Notes: a model not told the origin generated them from the letters alone. A stretch of DNA of 64,000 nucleotides from Prosthecochloris ethylica (GCF_015234275.1 NZ_JADGII010000003.1); one strand, 5' to 3'; positions 9,168-20,166 are shown, counted from the first letter of the stretch. Numbers and translations: made by a program.

Positions 9168-10163
9168 TCAGTTTTTCTGGTTGGATCTCATCAGGCAGCT
9201 GACCTCATGACCGGGTTCGTCCTTCAGCGCCATGAGTTCCGGCGCCTCATGACGACAACGGTCGACAGCCTCCGGGCAGCGGGGATGGAAACTGCAGCCT
9301 GAAGGCATGTCCAGAGGACCGGGAATATCCCCCTTGAGCATGATACGCTCACGCGAAGACGAAAGGTCCGGGGATGGAATAGCCGACATCAGCGCCCGTG
9401 TATAGGGATGCGAGGGACTGCCGTACAGCTCCTGTGATGAAGCGATCTCCACGATATTGCCCAGGTACATCACCGCCACACGGTCCGAAATGTACTCGAC
9501 AACCGACAGGTCGTGAGCGATAAACAGGTAGGTCAGGCTGAACTCCCGCTGCAGGTCCTTGAGCAGATTGATGATCTGTGACTGGATCGACACGTCGAGT
9601 GCCGAAACCGGCTCGTCACAGATCAGCAGACGGGGATTCAGCGCGAGTGCACGGGCAATACCGGCTCTCTGGCGCTGCCCGCCCGAAAACTCGTGCGGAT
9701 AGCGGCCGTAATACTCCCTGCTCAGGCCGACAATGTCGAGCAGTTCGTAGACCCGTTTCCTGATCCGGTCGCGGGGAACGACCCGATGCACCTGCAACAC
9801 TTCATACAGCATCTGTCCCATGGTCAGGCGGGGATTGAGCGAACTGAAAGGATCCTGGAAAATCATCTGCATATCACGTCGCACGTCCCGGAACTCCCGG
9901 TTCTTCAGGGCAGTGATCTCACGACCGTCAAACACGATACGCCCGCTCACGCTGACCGGCAGAAGACGCAGAAGCGCTCGGCCGAGGGTCGTCTTGCCGC
10001 AGCCTGATTCGCCGACAAGCCCCAGGGTCTCCCCCTCTGTGACGGAAAACGACACACCGTTGACCGCCCTGACCAGCCCTTTTCCGCCGACCGCTCCCCC
10101 TTTTTTGACAGGGAATTCCACGGCAAGATTCTCTACTTCAAGAATCATACTCTCCTCATTCAT
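9168..10163 (-). CDS. ABC transporter ATPase, oligopeptide/dipeptide type (OppF/DppF-like)
   Basis: A 331-residue ABC ATPase. Walker A is GESGCGKTT (51-59), the signature is FSGGQRQRAGIARAL, and Walker B with catalytic Glu is LLICDEPVSALD. The C-terminal tail has the oligopeptide HPY extension with its cysteine-containing motif (CSFHPRCPEAVDRC), which marks the Opp/Dpp subfamily. Start 10163 has GGAG four bases upstream; a second Met at 10148 is an alternative. No permease, binding protein or second ATPase lies next to it; instead it pairs with sppA. It may supply energy to a transporter encoded elsewhere, possibly for uptake of peptides. Confidence 0.88.
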   Translation of the reverse strand: MNEESMILEVENLAVEFPVKKGGAVGGKGLVRAVNGVSFSVTEGETLGLVGESGCGKTTLGRALLRLLPVSVSGRIVFDGREITALKNREFRDVRRDMQMIFQDPFSSLNPRLTMGQMLYEVLQVHRVVPRDRIRKRVYELLDIVGLSREYYGRYPHEFSGGQRQRAGIARALALNPRLLICDEPVSALDVSIQSQIINLLKDLQREFSLTYLFIAHDLSVVEYISDRVAVMYLGNIVEIASSQELYGSPSHPYTRALMSAIPSPDLSSSRERIMLKGDIPGPLDMPSGCSFHPRCPEAVDRCRHEAPELMALKDEPGHEVSCLMRSNQKN

Positions 10164-10258
10164 AGCACTCCAGCAGAGGTTCTCGCAATTATCCGATTAA
10201 TGCGTATACTGTAATAAGCATGCAATATACACAGTTTTGTCGAGCACCCGTTCAGCCA

Positions 10259-10942
10259 ATGACCGAAACAGGAACCCTCTACAGTATCGCCACCCCCCTG
10301 GGCAACCTCGACGACATCACCCTGCGCGCCATCAGGACACTGCAGGAGGTCGGCACCATCGCCTGTGAAGATACCCGCAGGACGTCGGTTCTTCTTCGCC
10401 ATCTCGGCATCAGCGGCAAGCGCCTGATCAGCTACCACAGTGCGAATGAAGAGCGCGCGGTCGAACAGCTTATCGGTCGTCTCCTGGAGGGGGAACATGT
10501 CGCCCTGGTCACCGATGCCGGAACTCCCGCCGTCAGCGATCCCGGCTTCAGCCTGGTCCGCCGGGCACAGGCTGAAGGCATCTGCACGCTTCCAGTTCCC
10601 GGAGCAAGTGCCCTGACAGCCGCACTCTCCGTCTGCCCGCTTCCGGTATCGAGCTTTTTCTTTGCCGGTTTCCTGCCGCACAAAAAAGGACGCAAAAGCC
10701 GTCTCGAATATCTTGCCGGGCTGTCGACCACGATCGTCCTGTACGAGTCGCCCTACCGGCTGCTCAGGCTGCTGGGTGAAATCGGTTCCCTGATGCCCGG
10801 AGCAGGCATCTTTATCGCCAGGGAAATCACGAAGCTTCACGAAGAGTACATCACCGGCACAGCGGAAGAACTGGCCGCTCATTTCTCGAACAAAAAAATC
10901 AGGGGCGAATTCGTCGTCATCGTCTCACCCGCCAGACCGTAA
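10259..10942 (+). CDS. rsmI: 16S rRNA (cytidine1402-2'-O)-methyltransferase
   Basis: About 227 residues of the tetrapyrrole-methylase fold. Family hallmarks: LYSIATPLGNLDDITLRA, EDTRRTSVLLRHLGI, LVTDAGTPAVSDPG and PGASALTAALS. RsmI methylates the ribose of C1402 of 16S rRNA in the decoding centre. The ATG at 10259 is chosen because the protein normally begins just before LYSIATPLGN; an in-frame ATG at 10220 would add 13 atypical residues. It is 26 bases upstream of panC on the same strand. Confidence 0.93.
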   Translation: MTETGTLYSIATPLGNLDDITLRAIRTLQEVGTIACEDTRRTSVLLRHLGISGKRLISYHSANEERAVEQLIGRLLEGEHVALVTDAGTPAVSDPGFSLVRRAQAEGICTLPVPGASALTAALSVCPLPVSSFFFAGFLPHKKGRKSRLEYLAGLSTTIVLYESPYRLLRLLGEIGSLMPGAGIFIAREITKLHEEYITGTAEELAAHFSNKKIRGEFVVIVSPARP

Positions 10943-10968
10943 CCTCGAACAGAAAAACACGAACAGAT

Positions 10969-11820
10969 ATGCAGATCATCAGTGACCCCCGCGAGATGCA
11001 GAAAACCGCGGAAAAACTGCGTATGAAACACCAGCTTATCGCTGTGGTCATGACCATGGGCGCCCTGCACGAAGGGCATCTGAAACTGATCCAGCTCGCC
11101 CGCAAAAAAGCCGGGACCGTCATCCTGACGATCTTTGTCAACCCCCGGCAGTTCGGCGAAGGGGAAGACTTTCACCGCTACCCGAAACCGTTCGACAACG
11201 ATGCGGCCATGGCAAAAACCGCAGGAGTGGACTACCTGTTCGCCCCGGAAGCCGCAGGCATGTACCCCGAGGATTTTCAGACAACCATCGCAACGGGAGA
11301 TATCGCATCGCGCCTCGAAGGCGAACAGCGACCGGGACATTTCAACGGCGTTGTCACCGTCGTCGCCAAGCTCCTGCACATCACCAAGCCCCATATCGCG
11401 GTTTTCGGGGAAAAAGACGCCCAGCAGCTGGCGGTGATCAGGCGCATGGTCGATGACCTGAATTTCGATGTCAGCATCCTCGAAGCGCCCCTGATGCGTG
11501 AAGAGGACGGACTTGCCATCAGCTCCCGCAACCGGTACCTCTCGATCGACGAACGCCAGGAGGCCACCGTGCTCTACCGCGCGCTCATGGCCGCCGAAGA
11601 CCTTGTCAGAAAAGGCTGCCGCGAGAGCGATGCCCTGATCGAAGCTGCCAGGGACGTCATCGGTTCCGTTCCCGATACGGAAACAGACTATATCTCACTG
11701 GTCGATGCCGCCACGTTCCGGGAGGTCGACCAGCTGCAGGACAATCACGATTACCGCATGCTGCTTGCCGTCCGGATCGGCACCACCCGGCTCATCGACA
11801 ACCACAGGCTGAGCCCCTGA
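10969..11820 (+). CDS. panC: Pantothenate synthetase
   Basis: A 283-residue enzyme joining pantoate and beta-alanine at the expense of ATP in coenzyme A biosynthesis. Clear motifs are VMTMGALHEGHLKL (HIGH-like), TIFVNPRQFGEGEDFHRYP, RPGHFNGVVTVVAKL, FGEKDAQQL and the KMSKS-equivalent loop ISSRNRYLS. Length is normal. It follows rsmI by 26 bases and probably shares its transcript; other pan genes are not in the window. Confidence 0.96.
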   Translation: MQIISDPREMQKTAEKLRMKHQLIAVVMTMGALHEGHLKLIQLARKKAGTVILTIFVNPRQFGEGEDFHRYPKPFDNDAAMAKTAGVDYLFAPEAAGMYPEDFQTTIATGDIASRLEGEQRPGHFNGVVTVVAKLLHITKPHIAVFGEKDAQQLAVIRRMVDDLNFDVSILEAPLMREEDGLAISSRNRYLSIDERQEATVLYRALMAAEDLVRKGCRESDALIEAARDVIGSVPDTETDYISLVDAATFREVDQLQDNHDYRMLLAVRIGTTRLIDNHRLSP

Positions 11821-11883
11821 ACCGCTCTCGTGCCATGTGCTCATAAATCTCTTAAATAATCGTATATTGCTGAATTCAGTACA

Positions 11884-11900
11884 AAGCTGGCTCACAGCTT
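11884..11900 (+). promoter_or_regulatory. Hairpin in the pnp leader
   Basis: AAGCTG (11884-11889), loop GCTCA, CAGCTT (11895-11900), inside the 162-base panC-pnp gap. In other bacteria pnp mRNA is autoregulated through an RNase III-cleaved leader hairpin; whether this short stem plays that role is inference only. The rest of the gap shows no gene. Confidence 0.25.
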
Positions 11901-11982
11901 AGGTCACTGCCTGCCCCGATACAGCATCTTGCCACGATCAGGGAAAGCATGTTTTTTCAAGAGCTTTGTTCACTAACAATCG

Positions 11983-14181
11983 ATGTCAATGTTTATACGA
12001 AAAGAAATTGATCTGGGAAGCGGCAAAAAACTCACGATCGAAACTGGTAAAATGGCCAAACAGGCCGACGGTGCGGCTGTTGTCCGCCTCGAGGACACCA
12101 TGGTGCTGGCAACCGTCGTCTCCAGCAAAAACCCGCCGGCCCCCAACCAGAACTTTTTCCCGCTTCAGGTAGAGTACCGCGAAAAGTACTCTGCTGCCGG
12201 AAAATTTCCGGGAGGATTCTTCAAGCGCGAAGGACGTCCTTCAGAAAAAGAGATCCTGTCCGCCCGCCTGATCGACCGCGCACTCCGCCCGCTTTTCCCG
12301 GACGGTTACTACCAGGACACCCAGATCATCATTTCGGTCATCTCGTCCGACCAGGTCAATGATGCCGACATTCTTGGCGGCATTGCGGCATCAACAGCAA
12401 TCATGGTGTCGGATATTCCCTTTGACAACGCGATGTCGGAAGTCAGGGTGGGAAGGGTAAACGGCAGTTTCGTCATCAACCCCGACATCAACCAGCTGAA
12501 AAAAAGCGACCTTGACATCTGTATCGGCGGCACGAAAAACACCATCTGCATGCTCGAAGGAGAGATGGATGAAATCTCCGAAGCAGAGATGCTCGAAACC
12601 ATCCGTTTCGGGCATGAGGCCATCAAGGACATCTGCGCCGTCCAGGAGGAAATCGCCAGAGAAGCCGGCAAGCCTGCACGCACATTCGAGCCGGTCAGGC
12701 CGCCTGCCGATATGATCTCCACCGTTTCGTCCTTCTGCCGTGACGAACTCAGGGAACTGGCGTACATGCCGCTCGCAAAGGAAGAGCGTGCAGAAAAAAC
12801 CTCGGAACTCTGCGCGAAAGCCCTTCAGGCAGCAATCGCCCACTACAGGGAGGAAATCAGCGAGGAAGAACGTACAGCGGACCCGTCGAAAGAGGTGTAT
12901 TTCAACGAGCAGCTGCTCAAGGATGCTATCCACAGGGTCGAAAAAGACGTGATGCGGCACATGATTCTCGATGACGCCAAGCGGCTTGACGGCCGCAAGC
13001 TCGACGAGGTAAGGCCGATCAGCATCGACCTCGGGCTCATTCCGCGCGCACATGGTTCGTCACTCTTCACCCGTGGTGAAACCCAGGCCCTCGTCACCCT
13101 GACACTCGGCACCAAAAAAGATGCCCAGATGGTCGACACCCTGACCGACGACACGGAAAAACGGTTCATGCTCCACTACAACTTCCCGCCCTTTTCCGTC
13201 GGTGAAACCGGCAGGGTCGGCGGTACCGGCCGGAGGGAGATCGGGCACGGCAACCTTGCCGAACGCGCCATCAAGAAAGTGATCCCGTCAGAACAGGATT
13301 TCCCCTATACCATCCGCATCGTTTCGGACATCCTCGAGTCCAACGGATCGTCATCGATGGCCTCTGTGTGCGGGGGGACCCTGGCTGCCATGGACGGCGG
13401 CGTACCGGTCAGAAAACCGGTATCCGGCATTGCCATGGGGCTCATCAAGGAAGGCGACAACTACGCTATCCTGTCGGACATTCTCGGCAATGAGGATCAT
13501 CTCGGCGACATGGACTTCAAGGTCGCCGGCACCGCCGACGGCATCACCGCTTGCCAGATGGACATCAAAATCGACGGTCTCGACTACCATATTCTCGAGC
13601 AGGCTCTCGAACAGGCGCTGCAGGGCAGGCTCCATATCCTGCAGAAAATGACCGAAGCCATCGAAAAGCCACGCGAGGAAATCGGCAAGTACGCCCCGAA
13701 ACTCACCACCATCCAGATCCCGGTGGATGCCATCGGTCTGATTATCGGCAAAGGGGGCGAAACCATCCGCAGCATCACCGAAGAGACCGGTGCGGAAATC
13801 AACATCGACGACGACGGCACCGTCACCATCGCCTCTCCGCACGGTGAAGGGGCCTCGGCAGCGGTCGAAACCATCAAGACCCTGATCTCCAAACCCGAGG
13901 TCGGCGTCGTCTACAGCGGCAAGGTCCGTGACATCCGTGAAGAGCTCGGTGCGTTTGTGGAGTTTCTCCCCAAAACCGACGGTCTTGTGCACATCTCGGA
14001 AATCGCGCACGAACGCGTCAGAAAAGTCAGCGACCACCTCAACCCGGGAGACCGTATCAAGGTCAAACTGATCGACATCCGCAAGGACCCGAGAACCGGA
14101 AAAACACGCTATGCCCTTTCCATCAAGGCACTCGATACCCCTGAAGCAGAGCCTCAGGCCCCTGCAACCGGGCAGCAGTGA
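11983..14181 (+). CDS. pnp: Polyribonucleotide nucleotidyltransferase (PNPase)
   Basis: A 732-residue trimeric 3'-5' phosphorolytic exoribonuclease. Two RNase PH-like domains flank an all-helical linker: the first carries FFPLQVEYREKYSAAGKFPG, the second SLFTRGETQALVTLTLG, GETGRVGGTGRREIGHG and the catalytic-region segment GTADGITACQMDIKIDG. They are followed by a KH domain (IGLIIGKGGETIRSI, about 585-600) and an S1 domain (VYSGKVRDIREELGAFVEF) ending near 725. It works in mRNA turnover. The start is either 11983 or a second ATG at 11989. A strong terminator follows the gene. Confidence 0.97.
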   Translation: MSMFIRKEIDLGSGKKLTIETGKMAKQADGAAVVRLEDTMVLATVVSSKNPPAPNQNFFPLQVEYREKYSAAGKFPGGFFKREGRPSEKEILSARLIDRALRPLFPDGYYQDTQIIISVISSDQVNDADILGGIAASTAIMVSDIPFDNAMSEVRVGRVNGSFVINPDINQLKKSDLDICIGGTKNTICMLEGEMDEISEAEMLETIRFGHEAIKDICAVQEEIAREAGKPARTFEPVRPPADMISTVSSFCRDELRELAYMPLAKEERAEKTSELCAKALQAAIAHYREEISEEERTADPSKEVYFNEQLLKDAIHRVEKDVMRHMILDDAKRLDGRKLDEVRPISIDLGLIPRAHGSSLFTRGETQALVTLTLGTKKDAQMVDTLTDDTEKRFMLHYNFPPFSVGETGRVGGTGRREIGHGNLAERAIKKVIPSEQDFPYTIRIVSDILESNGSSSMASVCGGTLAAMDGGVPVRKPVSGIAMGLIKEGDNYAILSDILGNEDHLGDMDFKVAGTADGITACQMDIKIDGLDYHILEQALEQALQGRLHILQKMTEAIEKPREEIGKYAPKLTTIQIPVDAIGLIIGKGGETIRSITEETGAEINIDDDGTVTIASPHGEGASAAVETIKTLISKPEVGVVYSGKVRDIREELGAFVEFLPKTDGLVHISEIAHERVRKVSDHLNPGDRIKVKLIDIRKDPRTGKTRYALSIKALDTPEAEPQAPATGQQ

Positions 14182-14206
14182 CAAGGGCTCAAGGAGAAAA
14201 CCCTGG

Positions 14207-14248
14207 AAAAAGCTGTGCAGGATCACCTGCATGGCTTTTTTCTTTTAC
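14207..14248 (+). terminator. Rho-independent terminator of pnp
   Basis: A 15-bp stem (14207-14221 with 14226-14240, two G-U pairs) closed by the tetraloop ATCA. The 5' arm begins AAAAAGC and the 3' arm ends GCTTTTT, running into TTCTTTT. It lies 26 bases after the pnp stop. Confidence 0.9.
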
Positions 14249-14312
14249 TGATTTTTGTTTCTTACATGCAGTGACATCACCATAATTTTTATCCGCTTAC
14301 CAAAGGGCCACC

Positions 14313-16733
14313 ATGCGTTACGATTTTTCCAGCATCGAAAAAAAATGGCAGCAGTACTGGGCCGAACACCAGACATTCCAGACCGACGAGAACCGGGACA
14401 AGCCCAAATATTACGTCCTTGACATGTTTCCGTATCCAAGCGGTTCAGGGCTGCATGTCGGGCACCTTGAAGGATATACGGCAACGGATATCATAGCCCG
14501 CTACAAACGCAGCTGCGGCTACAATGTCCTCCACCCCATGGGATGGGACGCATTCGGCCTGCCTGCCGAACAATACGCCATCAAAACAGGGACACATCCG
14601 AGCCTGACCACCGAAACCAATATCTCGAGCTTCCGCCAGACCCTCCAGCGCATGGGCTTTTCCTATGACTGGGAACGCGAAATCAACACGACAGACCCCG
14701 CGTATTTCCGCTGGACACAGTGGATTTTTCTCCAGATGCTCAACAAGGGACTCGCCTACATGAGCGAAGTCGACGTCAACTGGTGCGAAGAGCTTCGGGT
14801 CGTCCTGGCAAACGAGGAGGTCGACGAAAAAATCCAGGCCGGTTACACGGTTGTGCGCAAACCGCTGCGACAGTGGGTGCTCAAAATCACCGAGTATGCC
14901 GAACGCCTGCTCGAAGACCTCGACGAACTCGACTGGCCGGAAAACGTCAAGCAGATGCAGCGCAACTGGATCGGGCGTTCCGAAGGCATGGAGATCGAAT
15001 TCGAGCTTCCCTGCCACAAGAAAAAACTCAACGTCTATACGACACGGCCCGACACCCTGTTCGGGGCGACGTACCTGGTGATCTCTCCCGAGCACCCCCT
15101 GGCGGAAAAACTCGCTACGGCCCAGCACCTGGTCGAGGTCAGGGAATACATCCGGAAGGCAAAGCTCAAAACCGAACTGGAACGCACGGGCCTGCAAAAA
15201 GACAAAACCGGTGTCTTTACCGGTTCGTACGCCGTCAACCCGGCAAACGCACAGGCCCTTCCTGTCTGGATTTCGGATTTCGTGCTCACCACCTACGGCA
15301 CCGGGGCCATCATGTCCGTTCCTGCCCACGACAGCCGTGACTGGGAATTTGCCAGGAAATTCGACCTTCCCATTGTCGAGGTCATCAAAAGTCCGCATAA
15401 CGTCGAAGAGGAGGTATTCGAAGGAAAGGACAGCGTCTGCGTCAACTCGTCCAACAGTGACATCAGCCTCGACGGCCTGGACTTTGCAACAGCCTTCGAC
15501 ACCATGGCCAGCTGGCTCGAATCAAAAGGAGTCGGCACGAGAAAAGTCAACTACAAGCTGCGCGACTGGATCTTCAGCCGCCAGCGCTACTGGGGTGAGC
15601 CCATTCCGGTCAAGCACTACGAAGACGGAACACTGCGGCCCGAAACCGATCTGCCGCTCACCCTTCCGGACGTGGAAGCCTATCAGCCATCGACCACCGG
15701 GGAATCACCGCTGGCAAACATTCCCGGCTGGCTGTACGGTGAAGACGAACACGGGAAGTTCCGCCGCGAGACAAACACCATGCCGCAATGGGCCGGCAGC
15801 TGCTGGTACTACCTGCGGTTCATCGACCCCCAGAACAGCGAGGCTCCTCTCGACCCGCAAAAAGAGCGCTACTGGATGAATGTCGACCTGTACATCGGCG
15901 GGGCCGAACACGCCGTTCTGCACCTGCTCTATGCCCGCTTCTGGCACAAGGTGCTCTACGATATCGGTGTCGTTTCGACAAAAGAACCCTTCGGGCGCCT
16001 GTTCAACCAGGGCATGATTCTCGGGGAAGACAACGAAAAAATGTCGAAGTCTCGAGGCAATGTCATTCCCGCGGACCAGGTACTCTCAGCATACGGTGCC
16101 GATGCGGTGCGCATGTACGAAATGTTCCTGGGCCCCCTCGAGCAGGTCAAGCCATGGAACACCCACGGAATCGAAGGCATCAGCCGCTTCCTCGGCCGTG
16201 TATGGCGCCTGGTCTGCAGCGAGCGTGACGACTCCGTGCTCCTGACAGACGGCCCGCTCGACGAGAGCATGCAGCGACGGATGCACAAAACCATCAGAAA
16301 GGTCTCGGAAGATACCGAACAGCTCAAATTCAACACGGCAATCGCGGAGCTGATGGTCTATGTCAACGACCTGCACAAGGCAGACTGCCACAACAGGACT
16401 GCGCTGGAGGCCCTGATTGTCATGCTCGCCCCCTACGCACCGCATATCTGCGAAGAACTCTGGCAGGCTGCCGGGCACAGCGAGTCGGTCAGCAGGGCAC
16501 CCTACCCGGTATTCGACCCCGCACTGGCCGCCGATGACGAAGTGACGATCGCCGTCCAGGTCAACGGCAAGCTCCGGGGAACCTTCCGGACCGCTGCCGG
16601 CACACCGCGTGAAGAACTTCTCAACCGGGCCAGGACACTTGACAGCGTCCTGAAATTCCTGCAGAATGTCGAGATAAAAAAAGAGATTGCGGTCCCCGAC
16701 AAGCTTGTCAATTTCGCCGTCAAACCGCTGTGA
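14313..16733 (+). CDS. leuS: Leucyl-tRNA synthetase
   Basis: An 806-residue class Ia synthetase charging tRNA-Leu. HIGH appears as LHVGHLEGYTATD, the CP1 editing domain contains TRPDTLFGATYLVISPEHP and TYGTGAIMSVPAHDSRD with the conserved Asp, the leucine-specific region follows, and KMSKS is exact at 576-580 (EKMSKSRGNVIP). The C-terminal anticodon domain ends with VQVNGKLRGTF and a short tail. Length is slightly below the E. coli enzyme. It is flanked by terminators on both sides, so it looks monocistronic. No T-box leader was seen in the 130-base upstream gap. Confidence 0.97.
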   Translation: MRYDFSSIEKKWQQYWAEHQTFQTDENRDKPKYYVLDMFPYPSGSGLHVGHLEGYTATDIIARYKRSCGYNVLHPMGWDAFGLPAEQYAIKTGTHPSLTTETNISSFRQTLQRMGFSYDWEREINTTDPAYFRWTQWIFLQMLNKGLAYMSEVDVNWCEELRVVLANEEVDEKIQAGYTVVRKPLRQWVLKITEYAERLLEDLDELDWPENVKQMQRNWIGRSEGMEIEFELPCHKKKLNVYTTRPDTLFGATYLVISPEHPLAEKLATAQHLVEVREYIRKAKLKTELERTGLQKDKTGVFTGSYAVNPANAQALPVWISDFVLTTYGTGAIMSVPAHDSRDWEFARKFDLPIVEVIKSPHNVEEEVFEGKDSVCVNSSNSDISLDGLDFATAFDTMASWLESKGVGTRKVNYKLRDWIFSRQRYWGEPIPVKHYEDGTLRPETDLPLTLPDVEAYQPSTTGESPLANIPGWLYGEDEHGKFRRETNTMPQWAGSCWYYLRFIDPQNSEAPLDPQKERYWMNVDLYIGGAEHAVLHLLYARFWHKVLYDIGVVSTKEPFGRLFNQGMILGEDNEKMSKSRGNVIPADQVLSAYGADAVRMYEMFLGPLEQVKPWNTHGIEGISRFLGRVWRLVCSERDDSVLLTDGPLDESMQRRMHKTIRKVSEDTEQLKFNTAIAELMVYVNDLHKADCHNRTALEALIVMLAPYAPHICEELWQAAGHSESVSRAPYPVFDPALAADDEVTIAVQVNGKLRGTFRTAAGTPREELLNRARTLDSVLKFLQNVEIKKEIAVPDKLVNFAVKPL

Positions 16734-16761
16734 CACGGCAGGCATTGTGCAATCGGCAACA

Positions 16762-16800
16762 GCAGCGCTCCGCCGCTCTTCCTCCGGAGCGCTGCAATTT
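16762..16800 (+). terminator. Hairpin after leuS, probable terminator
   Basis: An 11-bp perfect stem (16762-16772 with 16785-16795, arms beginning GCAGCGCTCCG) and a 12-base loop, 28 bases after the leuS stop. The tail is only AATTT, so termination may be weak or factor-assisted. Confidence 0.5.
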
Positions 16801-16853
16801 CAGCAACATCACCTCATCTGCAATAAAATTCTCTCCGCCGCTTCTCCCTGAAC

Positions 16854-16883
16854 TTGCTTGCTCCACTCTTTTTTTTGTATTAT
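16854..16883 (+). promoter_or_regulatory. Candidate acs promoter
   Basis: TTGCTT (16854-16859), an 18-base spacer and TATTAT (16878-16883). It would start transcription near 16890 and give acs a leader of roughly 180 bases. Confidence 0.4.
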
Positions 16884-16934
16884 TTCCATTTACGGTCATT
16901 ATCCTGTTGTTATGACATGGACATGCAATTCGCC

Positions 16935-17045
16935 AGCAGTGCCCAAGCGGGCACTGTTCCACTCAAACTGTCCTGTATGCACGTATCTTCCGCGATCCGT
17001 CTTGAAGAATACTCTATATGCCTGTTAAGGGTGCCTACCCTTTTT
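16935..17045 (+). promoter_or_regulatory. Structured acs leader with attenuator-like hairpins
   Basis: The 334-base gap before acs contains no gene but two hairpins: an 8-bp stem CAGTGCCC/GGGCACTG with loop AAGC (16937-16956, extendable outward by two pairs), and AAGGGT/ACCCTT with loop GCCT (17027-17042) followed directly by a run of T that ends 23 bases before the acs ATG. The 3' arm of the first hairpin (GGGCAC) could instead pair with GTGCCT inside the second, which would disrupt the terminator-like element. This makes a transcription attenuator possible. No known riboswitch was recognised. Confidence 0.35.
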
Positions 17046-17067
17046 GTAAACCTAAAACCACGTATCA

Positions 17068-19062
<1,995 letters not shown>

Positions 19063-19091
19063 GCACTCCGTTCCCGTCGGGACGAACAAAA

Positions 19092-19140
19092 AAAGCCGTT
19101 CAGGACAGAAAAGCCTGAGCGGCTTTCTTTCTCTTTTGTC
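19092..19140 (+). terminator. Rho-independent terminator of acs
   Basis: A 13-bp stem (19092-19104 with 19114-19126; one G-U pair), 5' arm AAAGCCGTTCAGG, nine-base loop, followed by CTTTCTCTTTT. It begins 30 bases after the acs stop. Confidence 0.9.
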
Positions 19141-19164
19141 ATTTTTTCTTTTCTCGTTCTGCTG

Positions 19165-19659
19165 ATGTTTCCGGGAGGATGTACGAACGTCAGCGACACC
19201 GAAACCTCTTCGATCTCCGGGCAGTCCGCCCGCCAGGGGCTGATCGAGCCCTGTGAACTGATCACGCGAGAAGATGCAGAGCGCATTCTCGGTGAACCGG
19301 TTCTGAAAGGAGAACGCTCGGAACAGGAGGCTGTCGGCCTCAAGCTCTGCATGTACAACCCCGTCGACACGAATTCATGGGGTTTTCTGCAGGTTGCGCT
19401 CACCCAGTCGGCGTTCATGCCGGAAAACGGCCTGCCGCCCTCCGACATCTTCTTCTCGATCAGGGACGCCATGAGCGAAACGAGACAGGACCTCGAAGGG
19501 CTTGGAGACAGCGCATTCATTGCAACCGGAGGGCTCTATCTGCTGAAAGACGAATATTATATCTCCATCGGAGCCGGCAACATCGACCGACCCGATGTAC
19601 AGGAACGCCTGAAGCGTGCAGGAAAGCAGGCGCTGGAGCGTCTCGAACTTCTTCTGTAA
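19165..19659 (+). CDS. Small putative lipoprotein of unknown function; true start unclear
   Basis: From the only ATG (19165) the product is 164 residues. The sequence just after it, MFPGGCTNVSD, looks like the end of a lipoprotein signal peptide, and the same frame upstream encodes a hydrophobic run (FSFVIFSFLVLL) preceded by charged residues (KPER), but contains no ATG, GTG or TTG back to the acs stop. The mature part begins LIEPCELITREDAERILGEPV, a layout seen in small lipoproteins with a DUF3558-like or similar fold, and has a second cysteine at LKLCMYNP, possibly a disulfide. Function unknown. The upstream coding extension would overlap the acs terminator T-tract. Confidence 0.6.
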   Translation: MFPGGCTNVSDTETSSISGQSARQGLIEPCELITREDAERILGEPVLKGERSEQEAVGLKLCMYNPVDTNSWGFLQVALTQSAFMPENGLPPSDIFFSIRDAMSETRQDLEGLGDSAFIATGGLYLLKDEYYISIGAGNIDRPDVQERLKRAGKQALERLELLL

Positions 19660-19666
19660 GCTTCCC

Positions 19667-20146
19667 TCAGGGATTCAGCTGCCAGATGGTGAAATTCAGA
19701 TAGGAGGCAAAACTCACCCACAGCAGATACGGCACCAGCAGGAGAGCGGCATTGCGCGAGACGGCATTGAAACGGATAATCGTCGTAACGATAGCCAGCC
19801 AGAGCAGCAGGATCTCGATAAATCCCAGAAACGGTGACTGAAGCCCGAAGAAGGTGGCAGACCAACCGAGGTTGAGCACCAGCTGAACAGCAAAGGCCAC
19901 AACGGCCCCCTTTACCCCCGGTCGCTCAAAACCGTCACGCACCACCATCCAGAGCGCGACCCCCATCATGACAAACAGTGCCGTCCATACGGGGGGGAAG
20001 AGCCAGTCAGGAGGGTTCCACGATGGCTTGTTGAGCACCTGGTAATACCATTCCGATCCGGGCTCCGGAGTAAACATTCCCCCGGCAAAAGCCACGAGAA
20101 TGCAGATGCCGATACAGAGCGCGAGTTGTCCGACAGAACCTTTCAT
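19667..20146 (-). CDS. tspO: TspO/MBR family tryptophan-rich sensory protein
   Basis: A 159-residue membrane protein with five predicted helices and the family pattern: EWYYQVLNKPSWNPPDWLFPPVWT near residues 32-55, then NLGWSATFFGLQSP and a C-terminal WVSFASYLNFTIWQLN. TspO proteins bind tetrapyrroles and in some phototrophs modulate pigment gene expression; a link to porphyrin or bacteriochlorophyll metabolism is plausible here but inferred. It converges on the small lipoprotein gene with seven bases between and is divergent from the inositol-phosphatase gene. Confidence 0.93.
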   Translation of the reverse strand: MKGSVGQLALCIGICILVAFAGGMFTPEPGSEWYYQVLNKPSWNPPDWLFPPVWTALFVMMGVALWMVVRDGFERPGVKGAVVAFAVQLVLNLGWSATFFGLQSPFLGFIEILLLWLAIVTTIIRFNAVSRNAALLLVPYLLWVSFASYLNFTIWQLNP

Positions 20147-20166
20147 ACCTCATCATTTTTTTGTTT

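Noticed and set aside
13351..14232. A 293-residue frame antisense to pnp
   Set aside because: Rich in Asp, Gly and Phe as expected from the complement of a conserved gene; no motif.
14249..14312. T-box or other aminoacid-sensing leader before leuS
   Set aside because: The gap is short and lacks the T-box consensus and specifier stem.
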